DNA of 47,188 nt from positions 1 to 47,188 of the forward strand of contig JAGOSC010000016.1 in the NCBI GenBank assembly GCA_018062515.1, in the 5' to 3' direction. The stretch comes from Candidatus Omnitrophota bacterium (lineage in GTDB: Bacteria > Omnitrophota > Gorgyraeia > Zapsychrales > Zapsychraceae). Within the stretch, counting starts at the first letter, position 1. Each line of letters opens with the position of its first letter. The translations under genes were made by a program, and so were the position numbers. The notes below the pieces were generated by a model, which saw only the letters and a list, made by a program, of their open reading frames with translations, had not been told where the DNA came from and searched no databases. Below, piece after piece: positions 8,208 through 16,930 of this stretch.

Positions 8208-9452
8208 TTAATTGCTTTCTATTAACGCCTTAGCTAATTCTAATTCTTCTTTACGTGTTTTGATACCGCGATTCACTTTTTCTAATAAAATTAACTTCAT
8301 TAAATCGCCCATTCGCCGGCCTGATTTAACTCCTAACTTTTTCAAATCTTCCCCACCTATAGTCAACCGAACTTGACGATCGGATAAAAATTGTTTTAAC
8401 TTTTTACGAACTTCTTTATTTGAGGATCGCAGCCACAGATAATCAATGATCTCCTCCGTAACATCGTTTAACAAATAGAATATGTCTGAAAACTTCTTCG
8501 ATCCCTGCTGCAACTCTTTCAATATAATCGGAACTTTACTAAGCTGCAACAAACTCTTTTTTTGCTGTTTGTCGAAACTAAATCGTTCAATAATTCTATC
8601 AATAATCTTTACTCCAGAACCTTCCAACATACTCATGAAATAAATAAACCAAATTGGTGTCTTCAGGTCTTTAAATTCGCCCTGATTCTTTTGAAGAGCA
8701 TGAAGCATCTTGTAGTTAACCTTAACTTCTTTATCTAAATAGAGAAAAATACCAAAATGATCTAATCGCGTGATCATATCCTCGACGTTAACTTCACATA
8801 ATATCTTTTTCAATTCATTAAAATACCGCTCTTTTGAAATTTCGTTTAAAACATTGCGCTTAACAGCTGACTTTAAAAGGTTTAAAGTCTTTCGTTCAAG
8901 ATTAAACCCTAGACGCTGTTCATATCGAATAGCCCTAAAAATACGAGTTGGATCATCTAAAAAACTTTTCTCATGCAAAATTCTAATGTTTTCTTTCTGG
9001 ATATCTTCATAACCTTGAAACAAATCAATGAGTTCTGCCTTATCTGAATTCATGCATTTTAAAGCCATCGCATTAATCGTAAAATCTCGGCGGAAAAGAT
9101 CCTCTTTTATGCACCCTTGACTAACAATAGGTAGCGCCCCATTTTTAACATAAAACTCTTTACGGGCGGTGGATAGATCGATACGCTGTCCGGATTTTAA
9201 AACTGCCGTCGCTGTTTTAAATTCCGGATACACGACTAACTTGACGTTTGAATGCTTAAAAAGAGTCGTGGCAAAGATAATTGCGTCGGCCTCTAAAACA
9301 AAATCTATGTCAGAAATTTTATTTTTTAAAATTATATCGCGGACAACTCCTCCAACTAAATAGACGGAAATTTTTTTTCTTTTTGCCTCGTTTAGGATCT
9401 TCTTAATAAGAGCTACCGTCGGACGGTCGAATTTTGGAATAGTTACGAACAT
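8208..9452 (-). CDS. cca: Class II tRNA nucleotidyltransferase / poly(A) polymerase family
   Basis: This template-independent nucleotidyltransferase has the class II head domain: GG at 34-35 (VYLVGGVVRD) and the metal-binding pair D48/D50 (SDIDFVLE). They are followed by RRDFTINAMALK and the RNA/nucleotide-selecting region DDPTRIFRAIRYEQRLGF. The body and tail (residues about 200-414) are helical and diverged, and no HD domain is visible. The tRNA gene in this window does not encode CCA, so the cell needs a CCA-adding activity and this enzyme is the natural candidate. CC-adding, A-adding and poly(A) enzymes share these motifs and cannot be separated by eye. Confidence 0.85.
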   Translation of the reverse strand: MFVTIPKFDRPTVALIKKILNEAKRKKISVYLVGGVVRDIILKNKISDIDFVLEADAIIFATTLFKHSNVKLVVYPEFKTATAVLKSGQRIDLSTARKEFYVKNGALPIVSQGCIKEDLFRRDFTINAMALKCMNSDKAELIDLFQGYEDIQKENIRILHEKSFLDDPTRIFRAIRYEQRLGFNLERKTLNLLKSAVKRNVLNEISKERYFNELKKILCEVNVEDMITRLDHFGIFLYLDKEVKVNYKMLHALQKNQGEFKDLKTPIWFIYFMSMLEGSGVKIIDRIIERFSFDKQQKKSLLQLSKVPIILKELQQGSKKFSDIFYLLNDVTEEIIDYLWLRSSNKEVRKKLKQFLSDRQVRLTIGGEDLKKLGVKSGRRMGDLMKLILLEKVNRGIKTRKEELELAKALIESN

Positions 9453-9454
9453 AA

Positions 9455-10345
9455 TTATCCTCGCGGATGAAATTCCCGATGAACAGATTTCAATCTTTCT
9501 TTATCAACATGTGTATAAATTTGAGTGGTCGATATATCCGCATGACCCAACATTTCCTGCACTGACCTTAAATCTGCGCCGTTTTCTAATAAATGGGTCG
9601 CAAAAGAATGTCTTAATGTATGCGGCTTAATTGTTTTTTTTATATTCGCTTTCTTGGCGTGCAGTTTAATTATCTTCCAGACACTTTGGCGGCTGATTCT
9701 TTTACCTAATCGACTTAAGAATAATTGCGCCGGCTCGGCATTTTTGGCCAATTTTACGCGAACCTTCTCGCAATAATGACCAGTCGTTTCCTTTGCCCGT
9801 CGACCGATGGGGATTATACGTTCTTTACTGCCTTTTCCTATGCAGCGAACATAACCGACATTTAGATCAATATTTTCTAATTTTAAATCTGATAATTCAG
9901 ACACCCGCATACCGCTCGCGTAAAATAACTCTATAATGGCATTATCCCGGATGGCTTGCCAACCTCTTCCTTTAGAAACATTTATTAAAGATTCAATTTC
10001 ACCTGATGTCAGCACATCCGGAATTCGTTTCCACAATTTAGGAGTCTCAATTAAATTGGTCGGATCCTCTTTAGCGATTCGTTCGCGAACCAAAAAGCGA
10101 TGAAATGTTTTGATCGCGGCCAATCCTCGGCATATCGAGTTTGTCGACATTTTTTTGGTCTTTTGATCATACATAAAGTCGGTAATGTGTTTTCTTGAAA
10201 CCGACATTGCCTCAGAAATACCTTTCTTTTTTAAAAATTGCGCGTATTTTGACAAATCTCGACTATACGCCAATAAAGTATTCTTCGCCAGCCCTCGCTC
10301 GACGGCAAGATAATTAATAAACTCATCAATATTATCTACGATCAT
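9455..10345 (-). CDS. xerD: XerC/XerD-type tyrosine recombinase
   Basis: This 296-residue tyrosine recombinase has a SAM-like N-terminal domain (residues 1-90) and a complete catalytic set: R147 (ASGMRVSEL), K171, H242 and R245 (HTLRHSFATHLL), H268 (LGHADISTT) and nucleophile Y277. Length and motifs fit the housekeeping Xer recombinases that resolve chromosome dimers at dif with FtsK, which is also encoded in this window. The gene is embedded in a housekeeping operon with no flanking mobile-element features. Whether it is XerC, XerD or a single XerH-like enzyme cannot be settled; xerD is a working symbol. Confidence 0.88.
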   Translation of the reverse strand: MIVDNIDEFINYLAVERGLAKNTLLAYSRDLSKYAQFLKKKGISEAMSVSRKHITDFMYDQKTKKMSTNSICRGLAAIKTFHRFLVRERIAKEDPTNLIETPKLWKRIPDVLTSGEIESLINVSKGRGWQAIRDNAIIELFYASGMRVSELSDLKLENIDLNVGYVRCIGKGSKERIIPIGRRAKETTGHYCEKVRVKLAKNAEPAQLFLSRLGKRISRQSVWKIIKLHAKKANIKKTIKPHTLRHSFATHLLENGADLRSVQEMLGHADISTTQIYTHVDKERLKSVHREFHPRG

Positions 10346-10351
10346 TTCACC

Positions 10352-10843
10352 TTACTCGGCTGGAAAAATAATTTCTGGTTTTAATTGTTTTCTGACTATT
10401 CGTTCAAATTTGTGTAACTGACTGATATAAGAATCATAATTTCTAAATGCTTCTGGTTTTTCAAAATAATTTTGAGAGGATTTATACTGCACTAAAACGT
10501 CATTCAAAGTTTTTTTATTAACTTCCGGTACGAATTTCACCATTTCTTCCAAATGACTAATAAGTTGTTCTAATGAATATTTTAACCGTTTGTCATTATC
10601 GTCATGCTCTAAGCCGGACAAAAGTTCTTTTTGCCAAACGGCGTAAATCAAATAATGCTGTTTATATTGTTGCGGAGCAGAGATGCTAGCCGCTACATAA
10701 TCCACCGGTTCTAAGATGGGAATAAACTTACTTTCTCTTTCTTTAGTCTTTTTTCTGATAAATTTCTGCCTCAAAGGCTGACAACCGCTGGCCGCTATAG
10801 ATATTCCTAGAATAAAACAAATGACGAAAACTTTTTTACGCAT
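10352..10843 (-). CDS. Predicted lipoprotein of unknown function
   Basis: The product has 163 residues and starts with a lipoprotein signal peptide: a basic MRKKV start, a hydrophobic stretch and the lipobox ASGC with lipidated Cys21. The mature part is mostly polar and helical, with several KxxLxxL-type stretches suggesting a small helical bundle, and it has no recognisable catalytic motif. It overlaps the end of ligA by 8 bp and precedes the Xer recombinase by 6 bp, so it is cotranscribed with cytoplasmic DNA/RNA enzymes. I do not recognise the family. A nearby operon position is weak evidence of function. Confidence 0.8.
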   Translation of the reverse strand: MRKKVFVICFILGISIAASGCQPLRQKFIRKKTKERESKFIPILEPVDYVAASISAPQQYKQHYLIYAVWQKELLSGLEHDDNDKRLKYSLEQLISHLEEMVKFVPEVNKKTLNDVLVQYKSSQNYFEKPEAFRNYDSYISQLHKFERIVRKQLKPEIIFPAE

Positions 10844-12842
10844 TGATCATCTCCTGAAATTCTTTTTCTGTTAGTACACGTACACCCAATTCCTGGGCCT
10901 TTTTAAATTTCGATCCCGGTGAAGATCCAACGACGACAAAATCCGTTTTTTTGCTGACCGAAGACACCACAACACCGCCTAACTGAATCACTTTTTCTTC
11001 AGCCGTGGACCTTGGTAATGTCTCCAATTCGCCCGTAAAAACAAATTTCATATTTTTTAAACTTGAATCTTCAACTTCAGTATGTGGCTCTATTAAACTT
11101 AAACCGGCCTTTTTAAATTTTTTAATTAAAGAAAGTGTCTTAGGTGAACTTAAATAAGTTGAGGCTGCCTGGGCGATCGTCGGACCAATATCAGAAATCT
11201 TGGATAAATCCGCGGATTTGGCGTTTATTAATTGATCGATATTCAGAAAATGTTTGGCAAACAACATAGCCGCCTTTTGTCCGACGTGGGGAATTCCCAA
11301 GCCGAATAAAAATTTGGATAATGACTTTTGTTTACTTTGTTCAATCGCACTGATTAAATTTTCAGCTTTTTTTTCGGCGAATAAGTCTAAGGAAAGCAGG
11401 TCCTCCTTTTTTAAAAAATATATATCCGCCAAATCTTTAACTAATCCTTCCTTTAATAACTGAACAACCGTTGACTCTCCCAATCCCTCAATATCCATGG
11501 AATCGCGCGACGCAAAATGAACTAAACTTTTCTCGATAATCTTCGGACATGAAGGGTTTATACAGCGGTAAGCCACCTCTTCTATGTCTTTAAAAATAGG
11601 TGAATCACATTCGGGACATTTTTCCGGAACTTTAAAACTTGTCGATTTTTGTGATTTTTTAGAAATGACTTTTATAATCTTAGGAATAACATCTCCGGCG
11701 CGCTCGACAAGAACCTTATCACCCTCATTGACCATTAAACGTTCAACTTCTTCAAAATTATGCAATGTTGCTCTGGAAATGGTAACCCCCGCACAAGGAA
11801 CAGGTTCTAATTCGGCTACCGGCGTAAGGACCCCGGTTCGGCCAACCTGCACGGTGATTTGCCTGATCGTTGTTGTGACTTGATGAGCTGGGAATTTATA
11901 GGCCACCGCCCAGCGCGGACTTTTTAAGGTATGCCCCAACTGGATTTGTTGAGCAATAGAATTTACCTTAATAACGACGCCATCTACTTCAAAAGGAAGT
12001 TCGTCTCTTTTACCTTGGTACTTAAGACAATAATCAATAACCTCATCGATGGACCGGCAAACTTTAGTGTGATCATTAACAGAAAAACCCCAAGATTGAA
12101 TCGCTTCCAAGAAGTCGGATTGAGTATCAAAACTCTCCTCGGGATCGACGGCACCGAAAGAATGAATACAGCATTTTAATCGTCTTTGGGCGGTGATACC
12201 TGTATCTAGTAACTTAACCGATCCGCTCGTCGCATTACGCGCATTGGCAAAAACAGATTGTCCGTCTTTAAGGCGTTCCTCATTCAAACGGGCAAAATCT
12301 TTCTTTTCCATATATATTTCCCCTCGAACATCTAATTTTCGAGGCAGCGGATGGGATTTTTTTGTCAATTTCAATGGAATGGTTTTGATGGTTTTTAAAT
12401 TGGCTGTTATATCTTCTCCCGAAATACCATCTCCTCGGGTTGCCCCAATCATCATAACGCCATTTTCATAGGTGAGGGCCGCGCTAACGCCGTCAATCTT
12501 TAACTCAACGGTGTATTCCGGAACAGTTTTTAATCCCTTCAAAACTCTTTTATTCCATTCATGTATTTCTTCAATAGAATAAGTATTATCCAGGGAGTAC
12601 ATTTTGACGACGTGCGGAATTGCTTTGAGATTCGACGAGACTATTGTCCCCACTCTTTGTGTCGGAGAATTCGGTGATCGTAAATGAGGAAATTGCTTTT
12701 CCAGATCGATGAGCTGTTTTAAAAGATCATCATACTCTTTATCTGAAATGGTTGGATCATCAAGCTCATAATACTGTTGATTGTGCTTTTCAATCTCATT
12801 GGATAAACGTTTAATGTCTTTTTTGGCTTGATCTTGATTCAT
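10836..12842 (-). CDS. ligA: LigA, NAD+-dependent DNA ligase
   Basis: This is the replicative ligase that joins Okazaki fragments using NAD+. Domain order is Ia (YYxxD-type region near residues 24-37), adenylation domain with K115 in the KIDG motif, OB fold, four-Cys zinc finger (CPEC...CINPSC), helix-hairpin-helix repeats and a C-terminal BRCT domain (KFVFTGELETLPRSTAEE). I start it at ATG 12842 (668 residues) rather than a TTG 15 bp upstream, because this places the catalytic Lys at 115 as in E. coli and leaves a 4-bp gap to acyP. It is the second gene of its operon. Confidence 0.95.
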   Translation of the reverse strand: MNQDQAKKDIKRLSNEIEKHNQQYYELDDPTISDKEYDDLLKQLIDLEKQFPHLRSPNSPTQRVGTIVSSNLKAIPHVVKMYSLDNTYSIEEIHEWNKRVLKGLKTVPEYTVELKIDGVSAALTYENGVMMIGATRGDGISGEDITANLKTIKTIPLKLTKKSHPLPRKLDVRGEIYMEKKDFARLNEERLKDGQSVFANARNATSGSVKLLDTGITAQRRLKCCIHSFGAVDPEESFDTQSDFLEAIQSWGFSVNDHTKVCRSIDEVIDYCLKYQGKRDELPFEVDGVVIKVNSIAQQIQLGHTLKSPRWAVAYKFPAHQVTTTIRQITVQVGRTGVLTPVAELEPVPCAGVTISRATLHNFEEVERLMVNEGDKVLVERAGDVIPKIIKVISKKSQKSTSFKVPEKCPECDSPIFKDIEEVAYRCINPSCPKIIEKSLVHFASRDSMDIEGLGESTVVQLLKEGLVKDLADIYFLKKEDLLSLDLFAEKKAENLISAIEQSKQKSLSKFLFGLGIPHVGQKAAMLFAKHFLNIDQLINAKSADLSKISDIGPTIAQAASTYLSSPKTLSLIKKFKKAGLSLIEPHTEVEDSSLKNMKFVFTGELETLPRSTAEEKVIQLGGVVVSSVSKKTDFVVVGSSPGSKFKKAQELGVRVLTEKEFQEMINA

Positions 12843-12846
12843 AAAT

Positions 12847-13113
12847 CTAATGCTCAATTTGAAAAGAATTATAACGATCTGTGGCTTCGTTTAGAACTTT
12901 ATTAATATCTGAAATACTGAATACTTGTTTTAAATTATTAAGCAAAATTTCAATTTGCTCTTCCTTACCTTCGACCAAAGCTTCAACGCGGCCATCACAC
13001 AAATTTCGAACCCAACCTTTTAACCCCAAACGGGTTGCAATTTCAACAGTTGTATAACGGAAGCCGACTCCTTGAACTCTTCCAGAAAAATATAAATGGG
13101 CTTGTTTAATCAT
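12847..13113 (-). CDS. acyP: Acylphosphatase
   Basis: This small alpha/beta enzyme hydrolyses carboxyl-phosphate bonds such as that of acetyl phosphate. Counting from the ATG at 13113, the 88 residues show the phosphate-binding loop GRVQGVGFRYTT with catalytic Arg, and GLKGWVRNLCDGRVEALVEG with catalytic Asn. Both residues are in the expected places. An upstream in-frame start at 13179 would add a hydrophobic stretch unlike the family and would begin inside the predicted promoter, so I reject it. It is the first gene of the operon running to ribF. The ribosome-binding site is weak. Confidence 0.92.
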   Translation of the reverse strand: MIKQAHLYFSGRVQGVGFRYTTVEIATRLGLKGWVRNLCDGRVEALVEGKEEQIEILLNNLKQVFSISDINKVLNEATDRYNSFQIEH

Positions 13114-13150
13114 CGTATTTAATAGCGTAGTTAACAATAAGCGAAGTAGT

Positions 13151-13179
13151 AGTTTATCATTAATTGATTTCTGAGTCAA
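13151..13179 (-). promoter_or_regulatory. Sigma-70 promoter of the acyP-ligA-...-ribF operon
   Basis: On the minus strand TTGACT (13174-13179) is followed by a 17-bp spacer and TAAACT (13151-13156). The predicted start near 13144 gives a leader of about 30 nt to the acyP ATG at 13113. No transcription terminator with a T-run is evident between the end of fabZ (13243) and this promoter, so read-through from the riboflavin/lipid operon is possible. Confidence 0.7.
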
Positions 13180-13242
13180 ACGTTAGGCAATATCACATTA
13201 TTTCATAAACCAATGTGGTATATACGTTTACAAAATTAAGTT

Positions 13243-13677
13243 TTAGTTTTCTTTAATACCAAAGCCAATTTCGGCTTCAGAAACCAACTTATCGCCGACA
13301 AAGGCATTTGTTTTCAAGAAACCCGCTTTAGGAAGGAGTTTGATACTGGTGACTTCGATTCTCAGTTGATCACCGGGACGGACGGGGGCAATAAATTTGG
13401 AGGTGACTTTGGCGAGATAATACGTTAAATTTTTACCCTGCATATTTTTGCTGTAATAAAAGTAAATGCATCCGGCTTGCGCCATCGCTTCAATAATTAA
13501 AACACCAGGCATGACTTTTTCTTCAGGAAAGTGGCCGACAAAATAATTTTCATTGATCGACACATTCTTAATGGCCACTAATTTTTCATTCGGGACCAAT
13601 TCAGTAACTTTATCAATCAATAAAAAGGGAAATCGATGTGGAATAATTTTTTGTATTTCGCGTACATCTAATTGCAT
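13243..13677 (-). CDS. fabZ: FabZ-type 3-hydroxyacyl-ACP dehydratase
   Basis: This hot-dog-fold dehydratase removes water from 3-hydroxyacyl-ACP. The 144 residues begin with the classic IQKIIPHRFPFLLIDKV. They carry catalytic His49 in VGHFPEEKVMPGVL and Glu63 in IIEAMAQAG, both intact. It is the last gene of the ribBA-to-fabZ operon, 21 bp after fabG. With the upstream reductase and the ketosynthase-like protein it forms an elongation module, but the ketosynthase here lacks its active site. The dehydratase could serve ordinary fatty-acid synthesis or a specialised polyene-like product; sequence alone does not decide. Confidence 0.94.
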   Translation of the reverse strand: MQLDVREIQKIIPHRFPFLLIDKVTELVPNEKLVAIKNVSINENYFVGHFPEEKVMPGVLIIEAMAQAGCIYFYYSKNMQGKNLTYYLAKVTSKFIAPVRPGDQLRIEVTSIKLLPKAGFLKTNAFVGDKLVSEAEIGFGIKEN

Positions 13678-13698
13678 AAAAGTTCCTTTCTATAAATT

Positions 13699-14454
13699 TT
13701 ATGACCGCATAGCCAAACCACCATCGACGACAATGATTTGTCCGGTGATATATCCGGCGGCTTCGCTTAAAAGAAATTCAACACAATTGGAAACATCATC
13801 AATAGACCCAACCCGACCAACGGGGATTTCTTGTGTAATTTTATTCATTTGTTCTTCGGTGAATTTTGACAAGATATCGGTCTGAATGAAACCGGGCGCA
13901 ATCGCATTGACACGCACATTAAAGCCAGCCACTTCCTTGGCCAATGCCTTGGTAAATGCGTTAATCCCGCCTTTACTCGCGGAATAATTGGTCTGTCCGG
14001 GCAATCCGATCACACCGCTCACCGACGAGATATTAATAATATTGCCCTGCTTTTGTTTCATGAACGAAATAATGCAATGTCGGCAAACATTAAACATGCC
14101 ATTAAGATTTGTATCAATCACCTTATTCCACTGATCAGCACTCATCATCATCAAAGGTTTGTCGGCAATAACGCCCGCATTATTGACCAAAATATGAATT
14201 TCGCCGAACTCCTGTTTGATCTCATCAATCCAACTCTTGACCGCTTGATAATCCGTTATATCAACCGACTTTTTATGACAACGCACCCCTTTTGCCATTA
14301 CCTCATCATAAAGGGTTTTCGCCTCGGCTTCACTGGTTAAATAATTAAAAGCCACATGACAACCTAAATCAGCTAACTTCAGAGCAATGCCCCGGCCAAT
14401 ACCTCGACTGGCGCCAGTCACAATCGCTACTTTTCCTTTTAAATTATGAGTCAT
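13699..14454 (-). CDS. fabG: FabG-type 3-oxoacyl-ACP reductase (SDR family)
   Basis: This short-chain dehydrogenase reduces 3-oxoacyl-ACP with NADPH. The Rossmann loop TGASRGIG is at residues 13-20, NNAG at 91-94, and the catalytic residues are S144, Y157 and K161 (NYSASKGG), followed by VNAIAPGFIQTD. The length of 251 is typical. Its start overlaps the ketosynthase-like gene by 11 bp and it precedes fabZ by 21 bp. All catalytic residues are present, so it is probably active, in contrast with its upstream neighbour. Confidence 0.93.
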   Translation of the reverse strand: MTHNLKGKVAIVTGASRGIGRGIALKLADLGCHVAFNYLTSEAEAKTLYDEVMAKGVRCHKKSVDITDYQAVKSWIDEIKQEFGEIHILVNNAGVIADKPLMMMSADQWNKVIDTNLNGMFNVCRHCIISFMKQKQGNIINISSVSGVIGLPGQTNYSASKGGINAFTKALAKEVAGFNVRVNAIAPGFIQTDILSKFTEEQMNKITQEIPVGRVGSIDDVSNCVEFLLSEAAGYITGQIIVVDGGLAMRS

Positions 14455-15688
14455 ATTTTCCTAACACCATGCACGCGTGATTTCCGCTGGGCCCGAATGA
14501 ATTGATTAAAATGTTTTTCACTTTAGCTTTTCGAGATTGGTTGGGAACATAATCTAAATCACATTCGGGATCAGCTTCCTTATAATTTATCGTCGGAGGA
14601 ATAAATCCTTCGACCAAAGTGCCAACACTCGCCGCGGCCGCAAAAGCACCACCCGCGCTATAAGATTCTCCAACCATAGATTTTATGGAACTGATAGGAA
14701 TTTTTCTACTCCTTTTACCGAAAACTTCTTTAATTGCTTTTGTCTCAATTCGGTCTGCCGCGGGTGTAGAATTCGCGTTAGCACAAATGTAATCAATATC
14801 ATCGATTCCTAATTGAGCATCGTTCAGCGCGTCTTTCATGGCTTCAATCATGCCTATGCCCTTGGGATTAAATTTATTGAGCCGGTAAGGATCAAAATAA
14901 TAACCAAAGCCCAATACCTCAGCGTCAATCCTTGCCTTCCTTTCTACAGCATGATCGAGATCTTCGAAGGCCAACAAACAAGCGCCTTCACCAAAAGTAA
15001 TACCATTTCTCCGTCGATCAAATGGGCAGCTTATATACTTATCATTTTCAATGGAACCAGACAAATATTTTAATGTATGAAAACCTAAAAATGTTGGTTC
15101 GCATAACTCCTCGACGCTGCCGGTGTAAACCATTTTAATCCGGCCCGATTTAATAAAATCACTCGCGTAACTGAAGGCATCAATGCTGGACGTAAATCCC
15201 GTCGAGATCGTCGTGTTAAATCCTTGGATATTATTCCAAATTGAAATCTGACTGGCCGGTGAGTTAATAACGGTGTTTGGGAAATGCGCAGGATTTGTAT
15301 ACCGCGGGCCTTCCGTCAAAGTGACCTTGTCAAAATCACTGATACTTTTAAGGCTGCCGAATGTTGTCCCGACGGAAACACCGACATTGTCAGTATTTTC
15401 TTCGGTTATTTTAAATCCGCTATCATCAATACATAGCCGAGCGGATGAACATATCAATTTGGTAGCACGATCCAAAGAACGCAATCCTTTTTGCCCCATA
15501 TAAATCGTTGGATCAAAATCACTGACCTCTCCGGCGATATTGACCCGGAAGCGTTCATCAATTTCAAAAAGTGTGATCGGTTTAAAACCATGCTGACCAT
15601 TTCGAAGGGCGTTCCAAAATTCTTCTTTTCCCTTTCCATTACAGGCCAAAACACCCACGCCGGTGATAACTACGCGTTTATTCATCAT
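14444..15688 (-). CDS. FabF-like ketosynthase lacking the catalytic triad (chain-length-factor-like)
   Basis: The 414 residues have the full two-lobed thiolase fold of beta-ketoacyl-ACP synthase II: RVVITGVGVLACNGKG at the start, GVSVGTTFGSLKS, CPFDRRRNGITFGEGA, and NSFGPSGNHACMVLG at the end. The active-site Cys is replaced by Phe165 (STGFTSS where FabF has TACTS). The first His is replaced by Asn305 (ANANSTPAAD for AHGTSTPAGD) and the second by Glu341 (SMVGESYSAGG for SMTGHLLGAAG), while the Lys before the latter is kept. It therefore should not condense. Known relatives without the Cys act as chain-length-factor partners of an active ketosynthase. It overlaps ribE by 4 bp and fabG by 11 bp. 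Confidence 0.85.
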   Translation of the reverse strand: MMNKRVVITGVGVLACNGKGKEEFWNALRNGQHGFKPITLFEIDERFRVNIAGEVSDFDPTIYMGQKGLRSLDRATKLICSSARLCIDDSGFKITEENTDNVGVSVGTTFGSLKSISDFDKVTLTEGPRYTNPAHFPNTVINSPASQISIWNNIQGFNTTISTGFTSSIDAFSYASDFIKSGRIKMVYTGSVEELCEPTFLGFHTLKYLSGSIENDKYISCPFDRRRNGITFGEGACLLAFEDLDHAVERKARIDAEVLGFGYYFDPYRLNKFNPKGIGMIEAMKDALNDAQLGIDDIDYICANANSTPAADRIETKAIKEVFGKRSRKIPISSIKSMVGESYSAGGAFAAAASVGTLVEGFIPPTINYKEADPECDLDYVPNQSRKAKVKNILINSFGPSGNHACMVLGKYDS

Positions 15689-16278
15689 GATCTGTTCGCC
15701 ATTTGTTTTTCGATATACTTTGCTAAAATATCTATCTCAATATTAACGGTTTGCCCTTTTTGTAAGAAACCTAAATTTGTTTCTTTCTGCGTCAATGGAA
15801 TCAAATAAACCGAAAAATAATTCTTTGCAACCTCACCAACCGTCAAACTCACTCCGTTCACACAAATCGATCCTTTAGGGACAATGTATCTCGCCATATT
15901 TTTATCGACGGAGAACCGCAATTCAAGATAATTTTCTTGCTTGACCAATTTCGTCACGGTCGCGATTTGGTCAATATGCCCAGTTACAATGTGACCGTCC
16001 AATCGGCCATCCGCCCGAAGCGCTCTTTCCAAATTAACTTTATCACCGTTCTTAAGTTTTCCTAAATTCGTTTTGGTTAACGTTTCGGCCATCATATCAA
16101 ATGACAATGCCATTCCTTTAATGACGGACACCGTTAAACAAGCTCCATTGACAGAGATACTATCACCCAACTTAATTCCCTTTTGAATTTTCTTTGCCTG
16201 AATTGTCAAAATAGCCAAATTCTTTTTGAGGTGCAATTCTTTAACCGCACCCATCTCTTCAACGATTCCGGTAAACAT
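15685..16278 (-). CDS. ribE: RibE, riboflavin synthase alpha chain
   Basis: This enzyme dismutates two 6,7-dimethyl-8-ribityllumazine molecules to riboflavin. The protein shows the internal duplication of the family: MFTGIVEEMGAVKEL with SVNGACLTV in the first half and VTGHIDQIATVTKL with CVNGVSLTVGEV in the second. At 197 residues it is slightly short but complete. It lies between the ribD-type reductase (20-bp overlap) and the ketosynthase-like gene (4-bp overlap) in the ribBA operon, whose product feeds RibF. Confidence 0.95.
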   Translation of the reverse strand: MFTGIVEEMGAVKELHLKKNLAILTIQAKKIQKGIKLGDSISVNGACLTVSVIKGMALSFDMMAETLTKTNLGKLKNGDKVNLERALRADGRLDGHIVTGHIDQIATVTKLVKQENYLELRFSVDKNMARYIVPKGSICVNGVSLTVGEVAKNYFSVYLIPLTQKETNLGFLQKGQTVNIEIDILAKYIEKQMANRS

Positions 16279-16930
16279 CCGCCACCACCATTATATCCGT
16301 ATTCAATTTCTTAAACGTTTTTATATTCAATACACATATTTTGTTTATATCTTTTATACTAAATCCTTGAACCGAACTTTTAGCTTGTGAGTCCCCCATG
16401 ATCTTTGGCGCGATGTAAACATGCAATTGATCGATGAGATTATCTTTGAGCGCCGCACCGATAATGGTCGCTCCGCCTTCAATCAGAAGTTTACGAATAC
16501 CTCGTTTAAATAATTCCTTAAACAAATATTTTAAACTTACTTTACCACTCACCGACGGGCATTCAATAACGTCAATATTTAAACGTCTAAGCTCATTTTT
16601 CTTTCTCAACGACGCTTTTTTTGTCGTCCCGACGATCCATGCGTTTCCGGTCTTAAATAATTTGGCCTTCGTCGATACCCGCAATGATGAATCAACCACA
16701 ATTTTCTTTAGCTTTGTATTTTTTACGCCGGTCAATCGCGGATTATCGTGAATAACTGTTTCAATTCCAACCAAAATAGCGTCGAACTTGTCACGTTGTG
16801 ATCTTGAAAATTTTCTCGTTTCTTCGGAGGTAATCCATTTCGATTGACCATTGCTCGTCGCTATTTTTCCATCTATAGTCTGCGCGCATTTCGCAACGAC
16901 ATATAAACGTCCGGAACCACCCTTACCCAC
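16259..16930 (-). CDS. RibD reductase domain protein (no deaminase domain)
   Basis: The 223 residues match only the C-terminal, dihydrofolate-reductase-like half of bacterial RibD: AKCAQTIDGKIATSNGQSKWITSE, DAILVGIETVIHDNPRLT, and LLIEGGATIIGAAL. It should reduce the ribosyl side chain of the pyrimidine intermediate with NAD(P)H. The zinc-binding deaminase half (HxE...PCxxxxxxC) that normally precedes it in bacteria is absent, so the arrangement is like the stand-alone archaeal/fungal reductase. The start overlaps the PHP gene by 8 bp, leaving no room for an N-terminal domain. The deaminase must be encoded elsewhere or supplied by another enzyme. Confidence 0.88.
   Translation of the reverse strand: MGKGGSGRLYVVAKCAQTIDGKIATSNGQSKWITSEETRKFSRSQRDKFDAILVGIETVIHDNPRLTGVKNTKLKKIVVDSSLRVSTKAKLFKTGNAWIVGTTKKASLRKKNELRRLNIDVIECPSVSGKVSLKYLFKELFKRGIRKLLIEGGATIIGAALKDNLIDQLHVYIAPKIMGDSQAKSSVQGFSIKDINKICVLNIKTFKKLNTDIMVVADVYRNR

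Noticed and set aside
9455..10345. Tyrosine recombinase as a sign of a prophage or integrative element
   Set aside because: It is in a tight housekeeping operon, has the length of XerC/D, and no attachment repeats, phage genes or other mobility genes are nearby.
13190..13242. CACATT/AATGTG inverted repeat after fabZ as a terminator
   Set aside because: The arms are only six bases with a long loop and no T-run follows.
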